This document shows, in pieces, positions 1 to 7,510 of a stretch of 64,000 nt of DNA. The DNA lies in NCBI RefSeq assembly GCF_032917945.1, contig NZ_CP136624.1, positions 6,386,001-6,450,000 on the forward strand, read 5' to 3'. This stretch comes from Bradyrhizobium sp. sBnM-33 (lineage in GTDB: Bacteria > Pseudomonadota > Alphaproteobacteria > Rhizobiales > Xanthobacteraceae). Below the pieces are notes generated by a model that made no database searches, was not told where the DNA came from, and saw only the letters and a program-made list of their open reading frames with translations. Within the stretch, counting starts at the first letter, position 1. Every line of letters starts with the position of its first letter. The position numbers and the translations under genes are program-made.

Positions 1-796
1 GGTGGCGGCCGATCGCGAACATCACCTTCTCCGAGGCGATGCTCGAACCGCTGGATAGATGCGTGGTGTATTCATTGCCGTGCTTGTCCACTTTATCGAT
101 GGTGCAGCCGGTGATGATCGTAATGCCCTGCTTCTCCATCTCGGCGCGGACATGCTTGCGGACGTCCTCATCAAAGCCGCGCAGAATATTGTCGCCGCGA
201 TAGACCACGGTCACGTCGGAGCCGAAGCCGGCAAAGATGCCAGCGAATTCCAGCGCGATATAGCCGCCGCCCTGGATGACGATACGCTTCGGCAGCCCGG
301 TGAGGTGAAACGCCTCGTTGGAAGAAATCACGTGCTCGATGCCGGGGATCTCCCGCCCATGGTTAGGCGCGCCACCGGTCGCGATCAGGATGTATTTTGC
401 GGTGATCGTTTCGCCGGTCAACAGGCGCAGCGTGTGGGCGTCTTCCAGCACCGCGCGCGTCTTGACAATGCGCGCGCCTGATTTCTCGACATTAGCGGCG
501 TAGATGCCTTCCAGCCGGGCGATCTCCTTGTCCTTGTTGGCAACAAGTGTGGGCCAATCAAAGGAGACTTCGGGAATGGTCCAGCCGAAACCTTTTGCGT
601 CCTCGATCTCGTGGCGGACGTGTGAGCCGAGCACGAACAGCTTTTTCGGCACGCAGCCGCGGATCACGCAGGTGCCGCCCATCCGGTATTCTTCGGCAAC
701 CATGACCTTTGCGCCATGGCCGGCGGCGATGCGGGCGGCGCGAACGCCGCCCGAACCACCGCCGATGACGAATAGATCGACATCGAACTCAGCCAT
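1..796 (-). CDS. gor: Glutathione-disulfide reductase, N-terminal part (cut by window edge)
   Basis: The product reduces glutathione disulfide with NADPH in the cytoplasm and belongs to the class I pyridine nucleotide-disulfide oxidoreductases. Only the first 265 or so residues lie in the window; the gene runs off the left edge. The protein opens with MAEFDVDLFVIGGGSGG, a dinucleotide-binding GxGxxG site, followed by GGTCVIRGCVPKK, the redox-active C-x4-C pair of the family. A second Rossmann segment (IQGGGYIALEFAG) is the NADPH site. The start is the ATG at 794-796, preceded by GGTTGAGATG-type sequence. The separate DUF2059 gene lies upstream, reading the same way. I am confident of the family; glutathione rather than another disulfide is inferred from the CVIRGCVPKK signature. 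Confidence 0.93.
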   Translation of the reverse strand, partial: MAEFDVDLFVIGGGSGGVRAARIAAGHGAKVMVAEEYRMGGTCVIRGCVPKKLFVLGSHVRHEIEDAKGFGWTIPEVSFDWPTLVANKDKEIARLEGIYAANVEKSGARIVKTRAVLEDAHTLRLLTGETITAKYILIATGGAPNHGREIPGIEHVISSNEAFHLTGLPKRIVIQGGGYIALEFAGIFAGFGSDVTVVYRGDNILRGFDEDVRKHVRAEMEKQGITIITGCTIDKVDKHGNEYTTHLSSGSSIASEKVMFAIGRH

Positions 797-835
797 CTCA
801 ACCCCGCCCGAAGCCGCTTCTGGTTAGCTCTTTTA

Positions 836-891
836 TTTGACGCGTTTTCTTCACGCGAACCGGAAGGCCACTTCGCTCGAAAACGCTATGG
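836..891. repeat. Dispersed intergenic repeat, copy A
   Basis: This intergenic stretch contains TTTGACGCG...TTCACGCGAACC and ends with GAAAACGCTATG. A related sequence, TTTGACGCG...TTGACGCGAACC ending in ACGCTATG, lies at 12981-13058. Both are between genes. From memory this resembles a short repeat scattered through Bradyrhizobium intergenic regions; I cannot verify that here. Confidence 0.5.
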
Positions 892-892
892 T

Positions 893-1438
893 TCAAATAT
901 CCTTGCCGCGCTTCTTCATCTCGGCGCGGAACTGGCCGTTGATGGTTTCGGCAAAGGCCTGCGCCCACTGGTTCATGTAGGACATGCTGAACTGGATGGC
1001 GCGGGGCTCGCTCGCGAGCAGCTTCTGGCCGAGCGGCGACTTGTAGAAGGTCACGAGGTCCTTCAACTCCTGCTCGGTGAACTCGTTGGCGTAGACCTGC
1101 GCCATGCCTTCGCCGATTTCCTTCTCGCGGCCAGCGAGATTCTTGGCGACGATCACGGCGACTTCGTTGAGGTCTTTCTGGTAGTTCAGGTTACTCTGCA
1201 TCAGCACGTTCTTGGTCTGCTCGACGAGATTGGGAACGGCGTTGGCGTACATTGCGCTCGCGTTCTTCATCGCCAGGATTTCCTTGGCGGCGGCAATCGC
1301 CGCCGGTGAGCCGGGCTTGAGTTGCGCGGTCCCAGGCGCCGCGGGCGCGTTCTTCTGCTGTGCGCCGGCCGGAACGCCGGTCAGGGCAAGACCCACCGCA
1401 AGGCCGGCCGCCGACAAAATCCGTGAAAGCCTCTTCAT
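893..1438 (-). CDS. DUF2059 periplasmic/exported protein
   Basis: This 181-residue protein starts with a typical Sec signal peptide (MKRLSRILSAAGLAVGLALTG, cleavage probably near AGAQQ), so it is probably exported. The rest is helical and carries the DUF2059 pattern: a region like EFTEQELKDLVTFYKSPLGQ near residues 117-137, then a conserved SMSYMNQW-type helix. The molecular function of the family is unknown. A GGAGAATCG Shine-Dalgarno region precedes the ATG. It lies 24 bases after rpiA on the same strand, so the two may be cotranscribed. The family call is confident; no function is claimed. Confidence 0.85.
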   Translation of the reverse strand: MKRLSRILSAAGLAVGLALTGVPAGAQQKNAPAAPGTAQLKPGSPAAIAAAKEILAMKNASAMYANAVPNLVEQTKNVLMQSNLNYQKDLNEVAVIVAKNLAGREKEIGEGMAQVYANEFTEQELKDLVTFYKSPLGQKLLASEPRAIQFSMSYMNQWAQAFAETINGQFRAEMKKRGKDI

Positions 1439-1462
1439 TCCGATTCTCCTCGATTACCGGCG

Positions 1463-2155
1463 TTACCGCCGCTCAATTACGCGAATTCCCTGGGCACCTG
1501 CCAGGACGGCGGTGCTGGCCAGACCAATGAACAACCCGTGTTCGACGACGCCCGGGATCAGGCTCAACAGGCCCGCCAGACGCGGCGCATCGGCGATGCG
1601 CCCGAGATGGGCATCGACAATCCAGTGGCCGCCATCGGTGACAAAAACGTGGCCGTCCTTGCCCTTGCGGAGCCCCATTTGCCCGGAAACGCCGCTTTGG
1701 GCAAATGCGGCCGCCATGGCCCGCCGGGTGGCGGCCAGCCCGAACGGAACGACCTCTACAGGTAGGGGGAAACGGCCGAGAACATCGACCCATTTGGTAT
1801 CGTCGGCAATCACGATCATGCGATCCGACGCCGCCGCCACGATCTTCTCCCGGAGCAGCGCCCCACCGCCGCCCTTGATCAGGTTGAGGGCGGGATCGAC
1901 CTCGTCGGCACCATCGACGGTGAGGTCGAGCCGGTCGACTTCATCGAGCGTGGTCAGCGGAATTTTGCAGGCTTCGGCCTGGGCGCGGGTCGCTTCCGAC
2001 GTCGGCACGCCGATCACTTTCATCCCGCCCGCAACCCTCTCGCCGAGCAGTTCGACGAAATGCTTGGCGGTCGAGCCGGTGCCGAGCCCGAGCTTCATGC
2101 CATCCTGCACATGCTCCAGCGCCCGTGCCGCCGCTTGCCGCTTAAGTTCATTCAT
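1463..2155 (-). CDS. rpiA: Ribose-5-phosphate isomerase A
   Basis: The enzyme interconverts ribose 5-phosphate and ribulose 5-phosphate in the pentose phosphate pathway. With the start chosen here ([19 protein letters not shown]) it is 230 residues, the usual RpiA length. The diagnostic phosphate-binding loop [15 protein letters not shown] follows directly, then [25 protein letters not shown], which contains the catalytic Asp/Glu/Lys region of the family. An upstream in-frame start at 2203 would add 16 residues of non-conserved sequence and is less likely. It is divergent from gph, with about 170 bases between their starts. Confidence 0.93.
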   Translation of the reverse strand: MNELKRQAAARALEHVQDGMKLGLGTGSTAKHFVELLGERVAGGMKVIGVPTSEATRAQAEACKIPLTTLDEVDRLDLTVDGADEVDPALNLIKGGGGALLREKIVAAASDRMIVIADDTKWVDVLGRFPLPVEVVPFGLAATRRAMAAAFAQSGVSGQMGLRKGKDGHVFVTDGGHWIVDAHLGRIADAPRLAGLLSLIPGVVEHGLFIGLASTAVLAGAQGIRVIERR

Positions 2156-2324
2156 ATCCACGTGCTGACAATGCTCCCAGAATCCGCCGATCCGCGGGCG
2201 CATGTCTAGCGTCGTTTTGTCGGCAGGAACAGCGCCGTGGCCCGTCTAAATTGCCCGAATAAGGTTGTCCGCTGTGTCGGGGCGGCACTTGCACGAACGC
2301 GCGCCGGCGGATAGCGAATTCCGG

Positions 2325-3011
2325 ATGAGCCTTCCCCGCACTGTAGTCTTCGACCTCGACGGCACCCTGGTCGACACCGCGCCCGACCTGATCGCCGCGC
2401 TCAATTTCGTGCTCGATCGCGAAGGATTGCCGCCGGTGCCGATGCGTGCCGCGCGCAACATGATCGGTGCCGGCGCCCGCAAGCTGATCGAACGGGGGCT
2501 GGAGCTGGAAGGCCGTCCAATAAGCACCGGCGACATCGACCGGCTTACCAGGAACTTTGTCGATTATTACGGCGCCCATATCGCCGTCGAATCGCGCCCC
2601 TTCGAGGGGCTGGAGGCCGCGCTCGACGATCTCGAGGCGCAGGGCTGTCGTTTTGCGGTTTGCACCAATAAGCTGGAATGGCTGTCGAAGCGGCTGCTCG
2701 ACGAACTGGGCTTGAGCGGACGGTTCGCCGCGATCTGCGGCGCCGACACGTTCGGCGTCTCCAAGCCTGACCCCGTGATCCTGCAGCAGACGGTGGCGCG
2801 CGCTGGCGGGGATATTGGCGCGACCATCATGGTGGGCGACGCGGGACCTGACGTCGGCGTCGCCAGGCGGGCGGGCGTTCCCGTGATCGGGGTCGAATTC
2901 GGCTACACCGACGTTCCGATCGCCCAGCTCAAGCCCGACCGGCTGATCGGGCATATGCGCGAGTTACCGGCCGCCGTGGATGGGCTCAGCAAGGCTGCCT
3001 TGCGGGCTTAA
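2325..3011 (+). CDS. gph: Phosphoglycolate phosphatase (HAD superfamily)
   Basis: This 228-residue HAD phosphatase probably removes phosphate from 2-phosphoglycolate. Motif I is VVFDLDGTLVDT (nucleophile Asp and general acid Asp near residues 10 and 12). Motif II/III elements are CTNKLEWLSKRLLDELG and the Lys in GVSKPDP, and motif IV is MVGDAGPDVGVARRAG. The start at 2325 (MSLPRTVVFDL) is preferred over 2265 because the first 20 residues of the longer form are not family-like. The order rpiA/gph is a sugar-phosphate neighbourhood. Other small HAD phosphatases share these motifs, so the exact substrate is inferred. Confidence 0.85.
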   Translation: MSLPRTVVFDLDGTLVDTAPDLIAALNFVLDREGLPPVPMRAARNMIGAGARKLIERGLELEGRPISTGDIDRLTRNFVDYYGAHIAVESRPFEGLEAALDDLEAQGCRFAVCTNKLEWLSKRLLDELGLSGRFAAICGADTFGVSKPDPVILQQTVARAGGDIGATIMVGDAGPDVGVARRAGVPVIGVEFGYTDVPIAQLKPDRLIGHMRELPAAVDGLSKAALRA

Positions 3012-3061
3012 TCACTTGATTTCATTGTAATTTACCTTACCATCGGTGTTCGCGGGCTCAA

Positions 3062-3166
3062 TCCGACCGCGCCGCTGCCGAAACTGCGCAAGCCGATGCG
3101 GCGAAGAAGCAGGCCAAGGCTGCCGCTGCGCCGGCTGCCCCCGCAGCAGAGTCCGCCACGCGCTAG
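3062..3166 (+). other. Coding-like remnant, Ala/Lys-rich tail
   Basis: An open frame without a start encodes about 34 residues ending AAKKQAKAAAAPAAPAAES and a stop (TAG at 3164). The composition looks like the C-terminal tail of a lost gene. There is no start codon or ribosome site. The rest of the gap between gph and moaA shows nothing I recognise. Confidence 0.25.
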
Positions 3167-3280
3167 TCGCGGTCCCGCCCCCTAGGAGCCACCTCCGACG
3201 GGTTGCGGATTGTAGGCGCCGTACAAGGTGTCTAGATTGTGCTAGCGAACCAGCATGCGGCCCCTTTAGAGGCAGTTTGA

Positions 3281-4309
3281 ATGAGCGGCTCCCCGTCACC
3301 CGATCAGCTTATACGTCCGATGGTCGATCCCTTCGGCCGGACCATCCGGTATCTGCGCGTGTCGGTGACCGATCGCTGCGACCTGCGCTGCTTCTACTGC
3401 ATGTCCGAGGACATGACGTTCCTGCCGAAGAAAGATCTCCTGACGCTGGAGGAACTCGACCGGCTGTGCTCGGCCTTCATCGCCAAGGGCGTGCGCAAGA
3501 TCCGCCTCACTGGCGGCGAGCCGCTGGTCCGGCGCAACGTGATGTCGCTGGTGCGCTCGCTGTCGCGGCATCTTGGAACCGGCGCGCTCAATGAGCTGAC
3601 GCTGACCACCAACGGCTCGCAACTGGCTCGGTTCGCGACCGAGTTGCGCGACTGCGGCGTTCGCCGCGTCAATGTCTCGCTCGACACACTCGATCCCGCA
3701 AAGTTCCGCGCCATCACGCGCTGGGGCGATCTCGACCAGGTTTTGGCCGGCATTAAGGCCGCACGGGATGCAGGGCTTGCGGTCAAGATCAATGCGGTCG
3801 CGCTGAAGAATATGAACGAGGAAGAGATTCCCTCGCTGATGGAATGGGCACACGGCAAGGGCATGGCGTTGACGCTGATCGAAGTGATGCCGATGGGCGA
3901 CATCGGCGAAGGACGGATCGACCAGTATGTGCCGCTGTCGCTGCTGCGCGCCCGCCTCGCCCAGCACTACACGCTGACCGACCTCGATGAGGATACCGGC
4001 GGCCCCGCCCGCTATGTCAGCGTCGCGGAAACTGGCGGCAAGCTCGGCTTCATCACACCGATGACGCATAATTTCTGTGAATCCTGTAACCGGGTACGGA
4101 TCACCTGCACCGGCACGCTGCACACCTGCCTCGGCCACGAGGATGCCTCCGATTTGCGCAAACCGTTGCGGGCCTCCGCCGACGACGACCTGCTCTCGGC
4201 AGCGATTGATCGCGCCATTGGGCTGAAGCCGAAGGGCCACGACTTCATCATCGACCGCCGGCATAACCGCCCGAGCGTCTCGCGCCACATGAGCGTGACC
4301 GGCGGCTAG
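3281..4309 (+). CDS. moaA: GTP 3',8-cyclase (molybdenum cofactor biosynthesis MoaA)
   Basis: MoaA is a radical SAM enzyme that turns GTP into 3',8-cyclo-7,8-dihydro-GTP, the first step of molybdopterin synthesis. The 342-residue protein has the N-terminal SAM cluster motif CDLRCFYC, the SAM-binding LTGGEPL, and the second 4Fe-4S site [18 protein letters not shown] (C-x2-C-x13-C), which is unique to MoaA. It ends in ...SVTGG, the C-terminal GG tail important in this family. The ATG is 262 bases after gph. No other moa gene is adjacent, but a molybdopterin enzyme lies at the far right of the window. Confidence 0.96.
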   Translation: MSGSPSPDQLIRPMVDPFGRTIRYLRVSVTDRCDLRCFYCMSEDMTFLPKKDLLTLEELDRLCSAFIAKGVRKIRLTGGEPLVRRNVMSLVRSLSRHLGTGALNELTLTTNGSQLARFATELRDCGVRRVNVSLDTLDPAKFRAITRWGDLDQVLAGIKAARDAGLAVKINAVALKNMNEEEIPSLMEWAHGKGMALTLIEVMPMGDIGEGRIDQYVPLSLLRARLAQHYTLTDLDEDTGGPARYVSVAETGGKLGFITPMTHNFCESCNRVRITCTGTLHTCLGHEDASDLRKPLRASADDDLLSAAIDRAIGLKPKGHDFIIDRRHNRPSVSRHMSVTGG

Positions 4310-4340
4310 TTACCGCAGCCCATATCGTCCGACGCATTTT

Positions 4341-4465
4341 CCGATTGACGCTGTTGCAGCGCGCTGGAATGGTGCGGCGGCTTCACGCCAGCATGGCCGG
4401 ACAGGCCACCGCACCTAAACGGAGCGGCAAAGACGGCGGAAGCGCAAAACGGGGGAGGACGATCG
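4341..4465 (+). repeat. Duplicated leader upstream of first TRAP operon
   Basis: The segment is clearly homologous to 6776-6900, upstream of the second TRAP operon. Both begin CCGATTGACG, share CGCTGG..TGGTGC..CGGCTTCA, and end with a strong Shine-Dalgarno (GGGGGAGGACGATCG here, TGGGAGGGTCATCG there). TTGACG could be a -35 box, but no clear -10 is seen. The repeat shows that leader and genes were duplicated together. Confidence 0.7.
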
Positions 4466-4537
4466 ATGCAATCGATCGCGACATTGGCGCTGGCGTCGTG
4501 GCCACCGCCTGGGCAGGTACGATGCGGCCGTTGTTAG
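4466..4537 (+). CDS. Possible 23-residue leader peptide overlapping the first dctQ start
   Basis: An ATG follows a near-perfect Shine-Dalgarno (GGGGGAGG) with good spacing and opens MQSIATLALASW..., ending at TAG 4535-4537. It overlaps the start of the TRAP small subunit (4522) in another frame. The equivalent position in the second operon (6901, TTG CAA TCG) is the real start of that small subunit. So this is either a leader peptide coupled to dctQ, or the true dctQ start followed by a small indel. Confidence 0.35.
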   Translation: MQSIATLALASWPPPGQVRCGRC

Positions 4538-5061
4538 CGCTGAGTGCCGGCATCGATCTGCTCAACGAAAAGATCGGCAATCTCTGCAACTTTCTGGTCC
4601 TCGCAGCGTGCGCAGTCAGCGCCGGCAATGCGATGATCCGTTACGCCTTCGGCTATAGCTCCAACGGCTGGCTCGAACTGCAGTGGTACATGTTCGCCAT
4701 CTTCGTGATGTTCGGCGCTTCCTACACCTTCAAGCGCAACGAGCACGTTCGCGTCGAAATCTTCTATTTGATGCTCTCTGAACGCGGCCAGCTCTGGCTC
4801 GACCTGATCGGAACTCTGTGCTTCCTGATCCCGGCCTGCCTGCTGCTGACCTGGCTGTCCTGGCCGTTCTTCCTGCAGGCCTACGCCGTCGGCGAGGAAT
4901 CCAGCAACGCGGGCGGCCTCTTGCGCTGGCCGATCAAGCTCGTCGTGCCCGCAGGCTTCGTGATGCTCGCACTGCAGGGCGTCTCCGAGGTCATCAAGCG
5001 CATCGCCGCGCTGCAGAATCTGGTGACCATCGACGCCAGGTACGAAAGACCGGTGCAATGA
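4522..5061 (+). CDS. dctQ: TRAP transporter small membrane subunit (DctQ type), first copy
   Basis: This is the four-helix small membrane subunit of a TRAP secondary transporter, which works with the large subunit downstream and a periplasmic binding protein to import organic acids using an ion gradient. With start 4522 (MRPLLALSAGIDLLNEKIG) it has 179 residues and four hydrophobic segments. The family-typical GWLELQWYMFAIFVMFGA and EHVRVEIF lie in the middle. The start is chosen because this residue aligns with the second copy's start (LQSLLKLSRGID). A longer frame from 4345 has no support. The stop overlaps the dctM start as ATGA, so the two are translationally coupled. Substrate is unknown, but the binding proteins suggest 2-oxo or hydroxy acids. 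Confidence 0.85.
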   Translation: MRPLLALSAGIDLLNEKIGNLCNFLVLAACAVSAGNAMIRYAFGYSSNGWLELQWYMFAIFVMFGASYTFKRNEHVRVEIFYLMLSERGQLWLDLIGTLCFLIPACLLLTWLSWPFFLQAYAVGEESSNAGGLLRWPIKLVVPAGFVMLALQGVSEVIKRIAALQNLVTIDARYERPVQ

Positions 5062-6662
5062 TCACGCTGGAAATGATGCCGCCGCTGATGTTCGGCGGAC
5101 TGATTCTGGCGATGCTGATCGGCTTTCCCGTCGCGTTCACGCTGGCGGCGGTCGGCTTCTCGTTCGGCTTTCTCGCGATCCATCTCGGCTTTTTCGACTT
5201 CAGCTTCATGCAGGCGATTCCGGGCCGCATCTTCGGCAGCGTGCTTGCCAACGAATTGCTGCTGGCGATCCCCTTCTTCACCTTCATGGGCGCCGTCCTC
5301 GAACGATGCGGCCTGGCCGAAGACATGCTGGATTCAATGGGCCAGCTGTTCGGCCCGGTGCGCGGCGGACTAGGCTACTCCGTCATCATCGTCGGCTTCA
5401 TTCTCGGCGCAATTACCGGCACGGTGGCGGCCCAGGTCATCGCCATGGCGCTGATCTCGATGCCGGTGATGATCCGCTATGGCTACAACATACGCTACAT
5501 CACCGGCGTGCTGGCGGCCTCGGGCACCATCACCCAACTGGTGCCGCCGTCGCTGGTGCTGATCGTACTGGCCGACCAGCTCGGCAAGTCGGTCGGCGAC
5601 ATGTATCTCGGCGCCTGGGGACCGTCGCTGTTCCAGATCGCGCTGTTCGCCGGCTACACCTTTCTTCTCGGCATCATCAAGCCGGACCACGTGCCGCCGG
5701 TGCCGAGGTCGGCGTTGACGCTGACCGGCTGGCCGCTATGGCGAAAATGCCTGATGGGAATTATCCCCTCGGCGGTGCTGATCTTCGTCGTGCTCGGCAC
5801 CATGATGCTGGGCCTAGCGACACCGACCGAAGCCGGCGCGATGGGCGCCGTGGGCGCCGTCGTGCTTGCCGCAATACACCACAAGGAATTCAGCGCGGCC
5901 GGTAACAGGGTTCTGCTGATCGGCATCATCGCCGCAGGCGTCGGAACGATTCTCGGAATCCTCTACACGGGCAGCTTTCTGTTCAAGATCGCCTTCGCAA
6001 TCACCTATCTCGCCGTGATCTGGATTTGTCTGGAAGCCGTGCGCATTCCCGACCTCCGCGACCTGATCCGTCAGGGCTATCAGTCGACGATGCGGCTCAC
6101 CTCGATGGTGGTGTTCATCCTGATCGGCTCGACGTGCTTTTCCGTGGTGTTCCTCGGCGTCTCCGGCGGCGTCTGGCTGGAGCACATGCTGACCTCGGTA
6201 CCCGGTGGGGTCTGGGGCTTCCTGATCTTCATCAACCTGTTCATCTTTTTCCTGGCGTTCTTCCTCGACTTCTTCGAGATCGCCTTCATCATCCTGCCGA
6301 TGGTTACGCCGATTGCGCAAAAGGTGCTGGCGCCGGTGGTCGGTGCGGATGCGGCGCTGATCTGGTTCGGCGTCATGCTGTGCGTCAACATGCAGACTTC
6401 GTTCCTGCATCCGCCATTCGGATTTGCGCTGTTTTACCTGCGCGGCGTGGCGCCCAAGGAGGTCAAGAGCTCCGACATCTATTGGGGAGCGATCCCCTGG
6501 ATCGGCCTGCAGGTCATCATGGTCGTGCTGGTGATCGCTTTCCCCTGGACCGTTACCGCATTGCTGGACAAGCCGGTGAGCGCCGAGGACCTCAGCAAGA
6601 TCAAAATCGAGGTTCCGCAGATCGAGCTGCCGACGCTGGATTTCGGTCCGCTCAAGCAGTAG
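5058..6662 (+). CDS. dctM: TRAP transporter large membrane subunit (DctM type), first copy
   Basis: This 534-residue integral membrane protein forms the transport channel of a TRAP system. It is rich in hydrophobic helices, with family segments such as NELLLAIPFFTFMGAVLERCG, GAITGTVAAQVIAM, TITQLVPPSLVLIVLADQLG and ATPTEAGAMGA. It is longer than the classical 425-residue DctM because of an extra hydrophobic segment in the middle (about residues 285-345), a feature shared with its second copy. The C-terminal IKIEVPQIELPTLDFGPLKQ is almost identical to the tail of the second copy. The ATG overlaps the dctQ stop. Confidence 0.92.
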   Translation: MITLEMMPPLMFGGLILAMLIGFPVAFTLAAVGFSFGFLAIHLGFFDFSFMQAIPGRIFGSVLANELLLAIPFFTFMGAVLERCGLAEDMLDSMGQLFGPVRGGLGYSVIIVGFILGAITGTVAAQVIAMALISMPVMIRYGYNIRYITGVLAASGTITQLVPPSLVLIVLADQLGKSVGDMYLGAWGPSLFQIALFAGYTFLLGIIKPDHVPPVPRSALTLTGWPLWRKCLMGIIPSAVLIFVVLGTMMLGLATPTEAGAMGAVGAVVLAAIHHKEFSAAGNRVLLIGIIAAGVGTILGILYTGSFLFKIAFAITYLAVIWICLEAVRIPDLRDLIRQGYQSTMRLTSMVVFILIGSTCFSVVFLGVSGGVWLEHMLTSVPGGVWGFLIFINLFIFFLAFFLDFFEIAFIILPMVTPIAQKVLAPVVGADAALIWFGVMLCVNMQTSFLHPPFGFALFYLRGVAPKEVKSSDIYWGAIPWIGLQVIMVVLVIAFPWTVTALLDKPVSAEDLSKIKIEVPQIELPTLDFGPLKQ

Positions 6663-6775
6663 TAGAGGTCGCTCCGGCAAACAATGATGATGAAATCGTG
6701 CCTGCGGCCTGCCTCCCGGGCCAAGGCGCAATAGTATTCCGCAGACGAAATATTCCCCTTCAATATCAACAAACT

Positions 6776-6900
6776 TCCGATTGACGGCGGCAGCGAGCGC
6801 TGGTTTGGTGCATCGGCTTCATGCTAGCTCGGCAGGATAAGCCGGCTGCGCCCAACAGCGCGGTCAAGACAGCAGAGGCGTCAGTCTGGGAGGGTCATCG
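6776..6900 (+). repeat. Duplicated leader upstream of second TRAP operon
   Basis: Homologous to 4341-4465 (see that entry). It begins TTCCGATTGACG and ends TGGGAGGGTCATCG immediately before the TTG start at 6901. Small indels separate the two copies. Confidence 0.7.
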
Positions 6901-7482
6901 TTGCAATCGCTCTTGAAATTGAGCCGGGGAATCGACGCGTTCACACGGTGGACCGGCAAACGCCTGGCGTGGCTCATTCTGGTAGCCGTGCTCATCTCGG
7001 CCATCAACGCGATCGTGCGTAAGTCTTTCGACGTTTCGTCGAATTCCTGGCTGGAGTTGCAGTGGGTGCTGTTCGGCGTTGTCTTTCTGCTGTGCTCGCC
7101 ATGGACGATGCTCGACAACGAGCACATCCGCATCGATATCGTAAACAACCTGTTTTCCAAGCGCTGGCGGGATATCGTCGACATTATCGGCCACGTATTT
7201 TTCCTGCTGCCACTCTGCATCGTGATGATCATCACTGGCGGTCCGTTCTTCATGCGCTCGGTTGAAATCAACGAACAGTCCGGCAATGCCGGTGGTCTGC
7301 CGCAATGGCCGGCCAAATCGCTGATCATCATCGGATTCGTGTTCCTGTTCGCTCAGGGCATTTCCGAACTGATCAAGCGAATCGCCGTGATGCGCGGCCT
7401 GATTCCGGATCCACACGCATCGCAGATGCATGCTCTCGAAGCCGAGGTCGAACACCTCGTCGAGGCGATCGAAAAACGCTGA
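6901..7482 (+). CDS. dctQ: TRAP transporter small membrane subunit (DctQ type), second copy
   Basis: A 193-residue small TRAP membrane subunit. It begins with a TTG codon (TTG CAA TCG) six bases after GGGAGGG, the only start with a good ribosome site. Four hydrophobic segments are visible, with SSNSWLELQWVLFGVVFL and EHIRIDIV matching the first copy. A charged C-terminal tail of about 25 residues (EAEVEHLVEAIEKR) is longer than in the first copy. It is followed 28 bases later by its large subunit. Duplication of the whole pair is plain from sequence similarity and the shared leader. Confidence 0.88.
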   Translation: MQSLLKLSRGIDAFTRWTGKRLAWLILVAVLISAINAIVRKSFDVSSNSWLELQWVLFGVVFLLCSPWTMLDNEHIRIDIVNNLFSKRWRDIVDIIGHVFFLLPLCIVMIITGGPFFMRSVEINEQSGNAGGLPQWPAKSLIIIGFVFLFAQGISELIKRIAVMRGLIPDPHASQMHALEAEVEHLVEAIEKR

Positions 7483-7510
7483 TCGTCGGGCGCGATCTCA
7501 GGGGGACTAG

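Noticed and set aside
2148..2954. Long minus-strand frame opposite gph
   Set aside because: It is a shadow of gph; composition is Arg/Gly-rich and there is no ribosome site or family motif.
3167..3280. Possible molybdenum-cofactor riboswitch upstream of moaA
   Set aside because: I could not recognise the conserved helices, and such riboswitches are not typical of this group.
5814..6731. 305-residue minus-strand frame opposite the first dctM
   Set aside because: A shadow frame, extremely rich in His/Asp/Gln, typical of the antisense of membrane-helix codons.
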